DNA of 64,000 bases, from NCBI GenBank assembly GCA_021788095.1, contig JAJYLB010000002.1, positions 62,001 through 126,000 of the forward strand, read 5' to 3'. The translations under genes were made by a program, and so were the position numbers. The DNA is from Acidobacteriota bacterium (GTDB lineage: Bacteria; Acidobacteriota; Terriglobia; Acidiferrales; UBA7541). Position 1 is the stretch's first letter. Every line of letters starts with the position of its first letter. Under the pieces are notes generated by a model. The model was given only the letters and a program-made list of their open reading frames with translations. It was not told where the DNA came from and searched no databases. This document shows positions 43,614-52,230 of the stretch, piece by piece.

Positions 43614-45068
43614 TCAGCCGGACAGGGGCGGTTCGTCGAATCCGGCAACTCGCACCGGCGTGAGCCTGCTGACCAGCACGGTCACCGCGAAATTGCAGCA
43701 CAGTCCGAGGAAGCCCGCATTCAGGCCGTGGAAGGGGTCGTGCGAGGTAAGCACGAGAGCCACCGCGATGGAAATGCCGGTGAACACACCTGCGAAAACC
43801 CCCGCTGCCGTTACTCGCCTGGAGTAGAGACCCAGGATTACACCGGGGAAGAGTTGCACCACGCCATCCACACCGAGGAGGAAGAGCGAAACCAAGCTCC
43901 AGGAACTGTAAATGGCGAGTGCCAGCGCTCCCGCGGTGAGCGCCAGAACCATAAACTTGGTCAGTTTCGCTATTTGCTCGTCGCTGCTGCGCGGGGCAAC
44001 GATGGGCCGAAACAGGTTCTTCGCGTACAACGTTGCGCCCGTGAGGAGTTGGATCGCTGCCGCCACCATCGCCGTGAGCGCCCCGGCCCCGCCGACTACA
44101 CCCAAAAACCACGGTGGAAAAGTCTTCCGGACCACCGTCAACATAGCGAAGTCGCCATTCTTCAACCCGGGAAGCGCGAGAACCGCGCCGAAGCCCACGG
44201 TAAGCATGAGCGCCAGGGTAACGGCGTAGAGCGGCATCAGCACGGCGTTGCGTTGCAGGATCTTGCCGCTGCGCGCCGTAAAGGCGGCGGCGAAAAAGTG
44301 CGGCCAGGCGTAGAAGCTCAGCGCCGTTACGAGAACCGTGGAGACGTACCAGGCGTGGCCGAGATTCGGGGTGGCTCCCGGCATCACAAGGTGGCTGGGC
44401 CTGGTCCGCGCCAGGGCGCGGAACAGACCGCCGATGCCGCCGAAGTAGATGTGAGGCACCGCCAATCCAATGAACACCGCGGCCCCCAGGAGCAGGAGAT
44501 CCTTGATGACGCTGACCCAGGCTACGCCTCGCACTCCGCTGGCGAACACAAAGGCGGCCACCAGAGTAAAAGCGACGATTATGGCCGGGGCGCGATGGAT
44601 GGCCCCGTAGCTCGCTACCTCCACGATCAATCCCAAACCCGTAAGCTGTAACTGCAGATAGGGGATGAGGCATACGACTCCCACCAAGGCCACCAAGGCG
44701 GACAAGTACTTGCTGCCGTAGCGTGCTTGGAAGAAATCGGCTTGCGTCTGGAGCCTGTGTTTTCGTCCCGCCTCCCAAATGAGCGGCAGAATGTAAACCC
44801 CGACCACGCATCCCAGGGGCCAGTAACCGAGCGCGTATAAGGCCGGTCCGCCGCGCGAGTACGCCCAGCCGCTGACTCCCAGAAACGTGTAGGCTGTAAG
44901 CATCTCGCCAGCCATCAAGAGCCAAACGAGGAGCAGGCCAAAACCCCTGCCCGCGCAGGTCCATTGCTCGAGATCCATCTTGTGATGAAAGCGAGCCGAG
45001 AAGCCAACCAAGGATCCGAGGACCACGAGGGCCAAGATGATGGCCAGCGACACGGTGCTGGGGCTCAC
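43614..45068 (-). CDS. Sodium:solute symporter (SSS family)
   Basis: 484 residues from GTG at 45068, overlapping the stop of the upstream DUF3311 gene (GTGA). About 13 membrane helices; the block AGRGFGLLLVWLLMAGEMLT is typical of the start of the SSS fold, and ASGVRGVAWVSVIKDLLLL of helices V-VI. It imports an organic solute with sodium. Pairing with a DUF3311 protein is a known arrangement for a subgroup of these transporters (monocarboxylates and similar). Substrate not defined. Confidence 0.9.
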   Translation of the reverse strand: MSPSTVSLAIILALVVLGSLVGFSARFHHKMDLEQWTCAGRGFGLLLVWLLMAGEMLTAYTFLGVSGWAYSRGGPALYALGYWPLGCVVGVYILPLIWEAGRKHRLQTQADFFQARYGSKYLSALVALVGVVCLIPYLQLQLTGLGLIVEVASYGAIHRAPAIIVAFTLVAAFVFASGVRGVAWVSVIKDLLLLGAAVFIGLAVPHIYFGGIGGLFRALARTRPSHLVMPGATPNLGHAWYVSTVLVTALSFYAWPHFFAAAFTARSGKILQRNAVLMPLYAVTLALMLTVGFGAVLALPGLKNGDFAMLTVVRKTFPPWFLGVVGGAGALTAMVAAAIQLLTGATLYAKNLFRPIVAPRSSDEQIAKLTKFMVLALTAGALALAIYSSWSLVSLFLLGVDGVVQLFPGVILGLYSRRVTAAGVFAGVFTGISIAVALVLTSHDPFHGLNAGFLGLCCNFAVTVLVSRLTPVRVAGFDEPPLSG

Positions 45069-45295
45069 TGCGCGCGACCCCCTCCGCGGCGGCCGTCAGA
45101 GACGCGTCGTTCTTCCAGGCGATAAACTCCCCACATGCAGAGCGGTGTCAGGAACAGCCAGGCAATGAGCCAGAAGAGGTTGAACGGGAGGCCGAGGACC
45201 ATGGGGTAGATCCGATCCCAAAGGCCGACGGAAAAGCAGGTCGCGGCGAAAGGAACTAGGCCGAGAAGAAGCGCCCCGAGCGATGGGCGTCGGAT
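45065..45295 (-). CDS. DUF3311 membrane protein, apparent ATC start
   Basis: 76 residues if started at ATC (45295). Two membrane helices (SLGALLLGLVPFAATC and LPFNLFWLIAWLFLTPLCM) with the conserved LGLPFNLFWL...VYRLEERR of DUF3311. No ATG, GTG or TTG exists in frame before the first helix; AAGGAG (45303-45308) lies 7 nt ahead of ATC. The next start, ATG at about 45202, would lose the first helix. The stop overlaps the symporter GTG (GTGA), confirming the frame. It is a small partner subunit of the SSS transporter. Confidence 0.75.
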   Translation of the reverse strand: MRRPSLGALLLGLVPFAATCFSVGLWDRIYPMVLGLPFNLFWLIAWLFLTPLCMWGVYRLEERRVSDGRRGGGRAQ

Positions 45296-45302
45296 GGGTG
45301 CT

Positions 45303-45308
45303 CTCCTT
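45303..45308 (-). promoter_or_regulatory. Ribosome binding site deciding an ATC start
   Basis: AAGGAG on the minus strand, 7 nt before ATC at 45295. Confidence 0.6.
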
Positions 45309-45325
45309 AGGACAGGGTGGCGGGA

Positions 45326-45541
45326 TTATAACAGAGTCTTCCGACCCCAAACACAATTCCGGTGGGAGACGATTTCTCCGTTGCTGGACCCAGGCGGCCA
45401 GCAGCCTGTGGCAGAACTCTGTGATTTTGAGAAGCGGGTGGCAGCGAAGATGGCGTGGTGGTGCTCGGAGAGGCGACGTTCGAGGTGGTCCATCGATCCA
45501 AGGTAGAAACGGCCGGAAGATCGACCCTGTAGGATGGACAA
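45326..45541 (-). pseudogene. GIY-YIG nuclease remnant (copy 1)
   Basis: The N-terminal part of the GIY-YIG fold can be read: SILQGRSSGRFYLGSMDHLERRLSEHHH (written here in two parts: SILQGRSSGRFYLGS, then MDHLERRLSEHHH). The tyrosines and arginine of the motif are altered, and the frame then continues without similarity. It is truncated and decayed. It lies just outside the left tRNA-Val fragment; a second copy lies beside the middle fragment at 51303-51584. Confidence 0.5.
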
Positions 45542-45550
45542 CCGAAGGAA

Positions 45551-45595
45551 TGGTAGGCCCGTACGGATTCGAACCGTAGACCTCTACCGTGTCAA
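45551..45595 (-). repeat. Left att-type repeat: 45-nt 3' end of tRNA-Val
   Basis: Identical over 45 nt to the 3' part of the tRNA-Val(GAC) at 57457-57501, in the same orientation. This is the outermost boundary of the tandem island region; sequence identity stops at the anticodon loop. Confidence 0.85.
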
Positions 45596-46078
45596 CGAAC
45601 CGACCTGCCCCTCTGACCCTGGCCCTGAACAGCGCGAAAATGGCGAGAAAGACAAGCCTTAGCGGCACTCCGGTTTTGGCCACAGCGCACCTTCTCGCAT
45701 GCGAATTCCAACGCTGGCACCGGCCATGGAATCCCCGGTTACGGCACAAAGTACGACACAAATTCTGGCGACGCCTTTCCGAGGAATGGGAGCGCTGGAT
45801 CCCCGGCCGTTGACGCGACGAGGCTGGGCCGAGTTCGCCCGGCGCACTGGGCGCGACCGGTTCGTTGCTCATTCCAAGCCGTGTCTCGAAGGCCGTGTGC
45901 ATGAGAAGCTTGCGGCCAGGGAGAAAGCACTGGTCGGACACGGCGAGTCTTATTTCACCAAAGAAGCATTGGAAAATAAGGCGAGCCGATTGCAGGCGGT
46001 CCCGACAGGCCACCATGCAGTTCCGCGCACTTGAGGCGATAAACGGGGCCATGATTCTCGTTTAAGCGGCGCATCGGG
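45596..46078. other. Gene-free interval at the left end of island 1
   Basis: No frame with a recognisable domain or ribosome site is seen; open frames of 60-110 codons occur on both strands but look random. It may contain decayed coding sequence. Confidence 0.4.
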
Positions 46079-49012
46079 CTAAGTTCGGGCGGGGCCGGGG
46101 CGCGGCCGCGTAGGCTTCCTCCGCGAGGGCCTGGGCACGGCACGCTTGCGCCGCTTGACCCCCAAGGCTTCTTCCAGCAATTCTTCGAGGAGTTTCTTTT
46201 CCGCGGGCGTCACCACGGTGGTGAACTTGTCGGGGCGCTCAGCGACGAGGGCCCGTACCTTCGACGTCCATTCGAGTGAGGGGCCCGCGGGATGCTCTCC
46301 AATCTCATGGAGCAGGTTCAGCGCGGCATCGAGGTCGGGAATCGCTCGATAGCACTTCAGCGCGCTTTTTAGGTCGCCCGCCGCTCGGAAGCACTCGGCG
46401 GCCGCGCGAAGATCGCCCAGCCCTTCGTGGCAGGCAGCCTCGAGTTTCGGCTCGCGCTGCGGAAGCGCGTGGAGAGCATTCAAGGCATCCCTAAAATACT
46501 TGTCTCCGATCAGCATTTGGACTACGTTTCGTCGCAGGCTCTCTGTTCGCGCCGCGCGATCGGAAACGCCCAAGGCTTCATAGAAAGGCGGGAGTAGGTT
46601 GACGAGCGCCGCAGCGTTCTGCCCGCTCGTCAACGCCGCGGCCTCGAGCGTCTCGAGCCACTTCCGGGATTCCGGCCCGATCTCCAGCAGCAGCCAGCTT
46701 TCCAGTTCGGCCTGGTGTTGCGGCAAAACGTAGGCCAGTTCACCAAGCAAGGGCAGGCGGTCCCCGGCCGGGGCGTGATCAACGCGTTTGATGGCATGAA
46801 TCACGGCCACCAGTCCGAAACGCCGCGCTTGGACCGCGGCGCGTTCCGCCTCATCGAGCAGGTCCGGCCGGCCGAGTTCCGGCGCGAGTCGCGCGCGGCG
46901 CATGGCCAGGGTGAAACATATCTCGGCGAGTGTGAGATAAGCGGTGTCGCGCGCAGTTTGATCCGTTACCGCCGCGGGCGTGCCCAGCCGTCCCAAGAGC
47001 GTCACCGCCTGCTGCGCCCTGGACCATGCCATGTCTGGCTTGACCTCCAGATACTGGCGTGCATCGGCCTGGCAGCGTTGGACGCGCTCCTCCGTGTCCA
47101 ACTCCTCTTCCTCGAGCGTCTTCAGCACGGCCGCCGGCACACTCGGGGAGATGGCGCCGTCGGGGTTGTCGCCGTTCAGGAAGGCAATGCTGGTGCGAAC
47201 GACATGGTCGGGCGGGTTGATATCTAGCCAGAGCAGCCGTTCCGTCGGACGGCTGACGCTCACCCGCAGCTGATCGATCAATAGCCGCTTGGCCAACGAA
47301 TCAAGCGCCGCATCCGCTCGCAGGCGCCCCTGCTGCCGCAAGACGCGTTCGACGTGGCGGCCAGGGTCGATCACGCAAACGGAGTGAAAATCGAGTCCCT
47401 TTGCTTCGGAAACAGTCAGCACCGCCGGACGCACCCGCTCGGGAACAAACCCCGGCACCGTATCCTCAAGCGTGATCAGCGCAAGACCTTCACGGGCAGC
47501 GAGCGAGACGAGCAATTCGTCTAGTTCGGGCCCGGGAACCGCTGTGCAGTAGAGTACTTGGTCGGTAGCGTCGTCATCGATTTCCGCGTTACCCGTTCCG
47601 CGCGGGCGTTCCTGCTTCTCGATCAGGGAATACAGGTCCCAGACGCGGTTGACGAGTTCCGCGATTCGCCGCGGGCTGCGCAAGTTAGCCGAGAGCTTGT
47701 ATTCGGAAGGGGTGCCAATATGGTTGTGCAGCAGATCGTTGAGCCAGCCCCATTCGAAGTCCGTTGGGCGGACGGTCTGGGCCTCATCGCCGGCCAGGAG
47801 CAGCGTGACCGGAGTTCGATGCCGCCGGTAGGCAAGCGAGGCCAACTCGATCAACACCAGCGCCTCGATGGGGGTCAGGTCCTGAACTTCATCGGCGGCA
47901 ATGCAGTTGAATTCGAGCCAAGCCGCGTCGATTTGCGCTTTGCCGCTTCCCATGCCGCGCATACATTCGGTCGCGCGCCAAGCCATCGCGAGCTCAGGAA
48001 AGTATCGGCCGGCCAGGGTGTCCGTTCCCTCCCGCTCGAGGTGAGCGGCGACCGCGAGAACAGCAGTAACCGCCTGAGCGCCGAGGAATCGTGTGCGCCG
48101 CTCCCGATAAAATTTCTCGGAAACGCGCGGCTGCTTGCACGTGGTGAAGCGTCCGATAGCGACGGGAAGCGCGTCGCCTACCAAATGTGCGTAGAACTCG
48201 TCGTAGAGCGCAGCTTGGTTGTTCGTCCACGGGCCGAGCGTGCCCGCGAAAGGTGCCAGGTCGCGCCCAAAGCGCTGCCGAGAGTCGCGCTCCGGGCAGG
48301 CCGCCGCGCTCGATCCCAGCAGTTGCCGGACCAGATTCGGGTACGTGACCACCTCAAAACGCTTGTGGGAGGAGCAATACCGGTCGAAAAAATCGCGGGC
48401 CAGCGCCGCCAGGTTCCGCGAGTAGGTAACGTAGAGCGTCCGCTCGGCCTGAGTCGAGTCGGCTGCGTGCCACAGTGCGGTCGTCTTCCCCGAGCCAGGA
48501 TGCCCCTTGAGGATCCGCACCAATTGGCGACCGGAAGCGAAACGCGCCTGCGGCTGCGTCCAGGGCGCGGGGCCGTATTCCTCGTTTCGAATTTCGTTCA
48601 CCGTTATCGGCAGGTAGCGATCGGCGAAAGAATGCGGCGAGAGAGGCGAATGATCGTCGTGGTGCCGGATGTCCCGAAGAAACAGCGCCCCCTCGGGCGC
48701 TTCTGCGAACCCGTCGCATTCCTTGAGTGGCGGCGCATTCTTCGGCGCCCACCACGCATAGAAGTGGCTTCCCTGGTTGCCGCCAAGACGGGAGCGGCGC
48801 CAGCCTCGGTTCACGCCCCATGTTGGCTTGTAATGAGGTCGCCGGGCGTCGACCGCCAGGCGCTGCATCAGGTAAGCCACCCGCCGGCCCACCGCAGTGT
48901 TAGCGTGGGCAGTCAGCTTTTCGAGAAACTCCTCGTGGCAGAAAATCGTGTTGGCCGGCCTGGACGTCTCAAACGTTCGGATGAAACCCCATTGTTGTTG
49001 GGTGCCGCTCAT
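46079..49012 (-). CDS. UvrD-like SF1 helicase with unknown N-terminal domain and TPR-like C-terminus
   Basis: 977 residues from ATG at 49012 (the frame extends to 49093). SF1 motifs: Walker A GHPGSGKT (170-177), Walker B DEVQDLT (374-380), GDEAQ (408-412), SANLRS (441-446), VSEAKGLDF (534-542) and QLRVSVSRP (581-589). Residues 1-165 form a separate domain (VGRRVAYLMQRLAVD; GSHFYAWWAPKN; FLRDIRHHDD) that resembles no domain I can name. Residues beyond about 690 are helical with TPR-like repeats (DLRAAAECFRAAGDLKSAL), ending in a basic Arg/Lys/Pro tail. Carried on an island; may be a defence or DNA-processing protein. It has no partner gene on its strand. Confidence 0.8.
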   Translation of the reverse strand: MSGTQQQWGFIRTFETSRPANTIFCHEEFLEKLTAHANTAVGRRVAYLMQRLAVDARRPHYKPTWGVNRGWRRSRLGGNQGSHFYAWWAPKNAPPLKECDGFAEAPEGALFLRDIRHHDDHSPLSPHSFADRYLPITVNEIRNEEYGPAPWTQPQARFASGRQLVRILKGHPGSGKTTALWHAADSTQAERTLYVTYSRNLAALARDFFDRYCSSHKRFEVVTYPNLVRQLLGSSAAACPERDSRQRFGRDLAPFAGTLGPWTNNQAALYDEFYAHLVGDALPVAIGRFTTCKQPRVSEKFYRERRTRFLGAQAVTAVLAVAAHLEREGTDTLAGRYFPELAMAWRATECMRGMGSGKAQIDAAWLEFNCIAADEVQDLTPIEALVLIELASLAYRRHRTPVTLLLAGDEAQTVRPTDFEWGWLNDLLHNHIGTPSEYKLSANLRSPRRIAELVNRVWDLYSLIEKQERPRGTGNAEIDDDATDQVLYCTAVPGPELDELLVSLAAREGLALITLEDTVPGFVPERVRPAVLTVSEAKGLDFHSVCVIDPGRHVERVLRQQGRLRADAALDSLAKRLLIDQLRVSVSRPTERLLWLDINPPDHVVRTSIAFLNGDNPDGAISPSVPAAVLKTLEEEELDTEERVQRCQADARQYLEVKPDMAWSRAQQAVTLLGRLGTPAAVTDQTARDTAYLTLAEICFTLAMRRARLAPELGRPDLLDEAERAAVQARRFGLVAVIHAIKRVDHAPAGDRLPLLGELAYVLPQHQAELESWLLLEIGPESRKWLETLEAAALTSGQNAAALVNLLPPFYEALGVSDRAARTESLRRNVVQMLIGDKYFRDALNALHALPQREPKLEAACHEGLGDLRAAAECFRAAGDLKSALKCYRAIPDLDAALNLLHEIGEHPAGPSLEWTSKVRALVAERPDKFTTVVTPAEKKLLEELLEEALGVKRRKRAVPRPSRRKPTRPRPGPART

Positions 49013-49432
49013 GTCCGTCGTGTTGCGCTGATTGTACAACGGCGCACACGGAAGGATTGCCTGGGACTGTACGCGATGGCCGGATTCCCTCAACTCTCCT
49101 GCGCGGGCGGGAAGCGGGCAGCGACGAAACCCGTGCTGTGCCGCCTCGATTCTCCTGGCAAGCAGCCAACGATCACGATGAGACGTCCCGTGAATCGGCG
49201 GGGCAGGAACTCTCGCCCGTCAAAGCCGTGGGGAGGGCGGGCCAGACAGCGGGAAATCCTGTTTCACCACAGTGCCGTTTCGTAAGATGAGGACCTCATG
49301 TTGCCGGCCTTGTTTTAGTCGGACCCAATAGACCAAGGGAAAAGGGATCTCGCCGGGCAGCCCAGGGCGTCAACGGTAGCAGTGCCCTGGGGGGTGGAGT
49401 CTGGCGGTCATGCGCAAATCAACTGAAAAATC
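49013..49432. other. Gene-free interval upstream of the helicase gene
   Basis: No supported gene. Probably holds the helicase promoter; no strong -35/-10 pair was recognised. Confidence 0.35.
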
Positions 49433-49962
49433 GGGCTCTATAGCAGAATTTGTGGGTGAGGGGGCTGTGGAAGAAGCCGCTCCGTGGAAAAGTCCAGGAG
49501 CGGGACTTCCCCACTCCGCTTGGAAATCCGGCAGGCCCGGCCGGATTTCCACTTCTCCCACTGCCCCGCGGCGGACCCTGGCCTCTGATTTCCACCCCAA
49601 AAAAGGAATAGCTGAACCCCAGCGGACTCGATTAGTCTGCGGTTGATAAGACAGGGACTCGTCAGCCGAGGAGATCAGCTATTCAACTCAAGGTTAAGAC
49701 CATCCTGAACCGGGTGCAACATTTCCTGGGCTTTGTATACGAAGAAGTGGAGATGCACCCCGGCAAGCCGGGGCCGGAATTGATCGAGGTCCGGATCGCC
49801 GCGCATCGGGGCATTCCCGGGCGCTGTTCGGTATGCCGGCGGCCGGCGCCGGGCTACGATCGCTTGCCCGAGCGGCGCTGGCTGTTCGTACCGCTGTGGG
49901 GGATCCCGACTTGGTTCCTCTACGCCCTGCGCTGGCTGCGCATCGAGGTTCACCGGCCAAAC
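49433..49962 (+). mobile_element. ISL3-family insertion sequence remnant
   Basis: A left end GGGCTCTATAGCAGAATTTG (49433-49452) of ISL3 style precedes a truncated transposase frame. The right end was not found, and the element is cut at about 49960. Confidence 0.5.
49684..49962 (+). pseudogene. ISL3 transposase, N-terminal fragment
   Basis: The frame reads QLKVKTILNRVQHFLGFVYE, then CSVCRRPAPGYDRLPERRW and FVPLWGIPTWFLYALR, the N-terminal zinc-ribbon/HTH part of ISL3 transposases. Similarity stops near 49960, where the frame continues with unrelated residues; the DDE catalytic domain (more than 250 residues) is missing. Confidence 0.7.
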
Positions 49963-50059
49963 AGCACGGCGTTCGCCGGCGATCAGAATCTGGAGATGCG
50001 TTCAACTCGCATACACCTGGGCCACTCGATTTTGGTAGACTCTCGACGCAGGGAGCTGC

Positions 50060-50560
50060 ATGGCCATCAACAGACTTTTGAAATCGCTCCGCCATGAGAG
50101 GCGGCAAATCGACCGTGCCATCCGTGTTGTAGCAAAACTGGAAACGCCAAGCGCTTGCCGGGATCTGATTAGCCGCTACGGCGAGGCCTTGGCGAAGCAC
50201 GCAGAGACGTACAGCGAGGCTTATGACTCCCAACACCTCCCGGCGACGAAGGCCGAAATCAAGGCGGCCCTGCGGGTGTCTCTGGATTGCACGTCCGACC
50301 CAGAGCTAATCCGCCTGTTGGAAAATGGGTATCTACTCCTCGCTATGTTCCAAGATGGCGTGGGCGATAAGCCGATCAGCCCTCCTACGCCCGATCTCCG
50401 GGAGCTCGGCCACATGTCCGATGGTGAAGTTGGCGCGCTGGCAAGGCGAACTGTAGAGTCCGGCCCGCTTTGCCGGCACTGGTCGAGTATCGTCGACAAA
50501 GAGATGCACGAACTGTACGCCGAGGTCCAAGCGATGCGCCGAGGCCGAAAACCCGAATAG
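50060..50560 (+). CDS. Hypothetical protein (island 1)
   Basis: 166 residues from ATG at 50060, with AGGGAG 5 nt upstream. Helical throughout (ERRQIDRAIRVVAKLE; SRYGEALAKHAETYSEAY; PELIRLLENGYLLLAMFQDG), with no transmembrane segment. No family recognised. It is the first gene of a likely operon that includes two small proteins and ends with a terminator at 51084-51111. Confidence 0.65.
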   Translation: MAINRLLKSLRHERRQIDRAIRVVAKLETPSACRDLISRYGEALAKHAETYSEAYDSQHLPATKAEIKAALRVSLDCTSDPELIRLLENGYLLLAMFQDGVGDKPISPPTPDLRELGHMSDGEVGALARRTVESGPLCRHWSSIVDKEMHELYAEVQAMRRGRKPE

Positions 50561-50722
50561 ATATTGGCAATACAGCCAAGGCTTACGAGGCGGAAACCGC
50601 CTCGATAGCCGAATGCCTCTTCCAAGATGAGAGGGGCGACGAGGGGTAACCGACAGTACATCGCATCATCTCAGGCACGATTCTCATGTGCCCGAACGAC
50701 TACAAAGGGGGAAGCAATAAGC

Positions 50723-50893
50723 ATGTCCGTGCGAAGCGGAACGTCAGAATGTGGACAGTTCGACCGCGCAACGCGCAAGGTTCTCTCTGTTACTCACGAG
50801 GAATTACAACGCAGAGAAAAAGAATGGAAAAGGCGAAAAGCGTCAAGGAAGAAGGGAAAATCCGGAAGGATCGGAGGGACGGAGGATGCCTAA
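50723..50893 (+). CDS. Small basic hypothetical protein (island 1)
   Basis: 56 residues from ATG at 50723 with AAGGGGGAAG upstream. It has a Lys/Arg/Glu-rich helix (VTHEELQRREKEWKRRKASR) and a Gly/Lys tail, suggesting nucleic-acid binding. Its stop overlaps the next gene's start by 8 nt. No family recognised. Confidence 0.5.
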   Translation: MSVRSGTSECGQFDRATRKVLSVTHEELQRREKEWKRRKASRKKGKSGRIGGTEDA

Positions 50894-51056
50894 CGTTATC
50901 AACGTTTACGGGGTGTGCGAGGCTGAAACGTGCAAGCGCCCCGAACGCGCAATCGTCAGAGAGGAAGATTCCGTGGTGATCGGGAATAAAAGGTACCACA
51001 GAGGCTGTGAGCCAACAGTGGAAGAACGAGAAGCCAGAAACAGATCAAGCGCTTAA
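50886..51056 (+). CDS. Small cysteine-containing hypothetical protein (island 1)
   Basis: 56 residues from ATG at 50886 with GGAGGG 7 nt upstream. Three cysteines and a histidine (VCEAETCKRPERAI and KRYHRGCEPTVEE) could bind zinc. It overlaps the preceding small gene, so they are coupled. No family recognised. Confidence 0.5.
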   Translation: MPNVINVYGVCEAETCKRPERAIVREEDSVVIGNKRYHRGCEPTVEEREARNRSSA

Positions 51057-51083
51057 TCACCTTGTTTTACCGAAGACATGATA

Positions 51084-51111
51084 CCGGCTAGGGTTTCACC
51101 AGCCGGCTTTT
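51084..51111 (+). terminator. Intrinsic terminator of the 50060-51056 operon
   Basis: CCGGCT (51084-51089), an 11-nt loop, AGCCGG (51101-51106), then CTTTT. Only 28 nt past the last stop. Confidence 0.75.
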
Positions 51112-51302
51112 GCGATTGCTCGGAGCGGCCGAAACGCCTGCGCAGCCGAATCAGCAAGGCATCAATATGCTTGCAAGCGCCGAGCGTACTCACCGCGAAT
51201 TGGGGCAGGAACAGAAATTCTCGAAGGGCTGGGGCGCGCATCGCCACGCGGTACCTCTTGCCGCTGGCCGACCGGAAATCATAATCGCCGTATGCTCGTC
51301 CA

Positions 51303-51584
51303 TCATGTTCCGCGAGAATTTTGCGGATGGCTGCGGGGGCCCGTTGCTGGCGAGCGGAAATCTATTCCTCGATTAGCATGTGAGCCTCCGAGACAATAGT
51401 GAGGGAACTTGAAGAATGTCAGGAAACGGAAGGTCCTTGAACCCGGGAGTGTCCAAGGGCCTCGGCGGCGAGTTGACGGTGTGTGATCGCGGTGGTGCTC
51501 GGAAAGGCGGCGAGCCAGGTCGTTGGTTGAGCCGATGTAGTAGCGGCGGGAGGATTGGCTTTGAAGGATGTAGAGAAAACCCAT
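51303..51584 (-). pseudogene. GIY-YIG nuclease, truncated (copy 2)
   Basis: ATG at 51584; MGFLYILQSQSSRRYYIGST, then NDLARRLSEHH, keep the GIY-YIG core with both tyrosines and the catalytic arginine. After about residue 45 the frame becomes unrelated (normal proteins of this kind continue to about 85-95 residues and have a glutamate in the second half), so the C-terminal part is lost. It sits next to the middle tRNA-Val fragment, as copy 1 sits next to the left fragment. Confidence 0.65.
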
Positions 51585-51594
51585 ACTGAAGGAG

Positions 51595-51646
51595 TGGTAG
51601 GCCCGTACGGATTCGAACCGTAGACCTCTACCGTGTCAAGGTAGCG
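51595..51646 (-). repeat. Middle att-type repeat: 52-nt 3' end of tRNA-Val
   Basis: Identical over 52 nt to 57457-57508. It forms the left end of island 2 (integrase side at 57450) and the right end of island 1. Confidence 0.88.
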
Positions 51647-51996
51647 GCTAACATTTACACAACCCGTTGACGGCGCGCACCTTACAGCGGGAAAACGACA
51701 CCGAAAAACAGGCCCTTAAAGGGCGTTATTGGGCGCTAAATGGGCGTCGGGTTTTTCGGCGCTCTCCAGACCGCAATCGGGATCCCGCACGTCAGGCATT
51801 CCGCGCCGTGCATTCTAGCATTACCCCGATCCGAGCGTTGCCCGCGAGCACGAAGATTCCCCGGCTGTACGCATCTCGCATCGCCCCGTCCCACCACGCG
51901 CAATTCGACCCCCGAAACCGGAGCCCCGCGCACCGATTTTCCAGCCCGCCGGGTAAATTATAAGTGGTAAGGAACTTTTAACCGAGAGGGCGCTTG
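51647..51996. other. Gene-free interval at the left end of island 2
   Basis: Open frames exist (for example 51667-51963) but none has a recognisable domain. GAGAGGG at 51984-51990 is the ribosome site of the next gene. The start of the cassette promoter may lie here. Confidence 0.35.
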
Positions 51997-52230
51997 ATGC
52001 GGAGAGGATCGACGAGAACGTTTGAAAACCCCGTGGGCCGAGGGCTGGCGCGAAAGCGGAAAATGACAGGCGCTACCCAGCATCAGATTGCGCAGGCTAC
52101 CGGGATCGCCGTGAACCGGATCGTGTTCATCGAAACCGGAAGATGCGATCCGAAGCCTTCCGAACTGGACGCCATTCGCAAAGTCCTGAAGCGAAGGGCG
52201 CAGCAAGCGGTGGACGCGGTGAGCAAATGA
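51997..52230 (+). CDS. XRE-family HTH regulator (island 2)
   Basis: 77 residues from ATG at 51997 with GAGAGGG at 51984-51990. A helix-turn-helix of HTH_3 type: GLARKRKMTGATQHQIAQAT then GIAVNRIVFIETGRCDPKPS. It probably regulates the following small genes. The stop overlaps the next ATG (ATGA), starting a chain of coupled genes. Confidence 0.85.
   Translation: MRRGSTRTFENPVGRGLARKRKMTGATQHQIAQATGIAVNRIVFIETGRCDPKPSELDAIRKVLKRRAQQAVDAVSK

Noticed and set aside
47558-49285. 575-codon plus-strand frame opposite the helicase
   Set aside because: No domain; the minus-strand frame contains all SF1 helicase motifs in order.
45551-51646. The two tRNA-Val 3' fragments as working tRNAs
   Set aside because: They stop at or shortly past the anticodon stem and lack the 5' half.
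51667-51963. 98-codon plus-strand frame at the left end of island 2
   Set aside because: Low-complexity Arg/Pro/Ser composition and no ribosome site.
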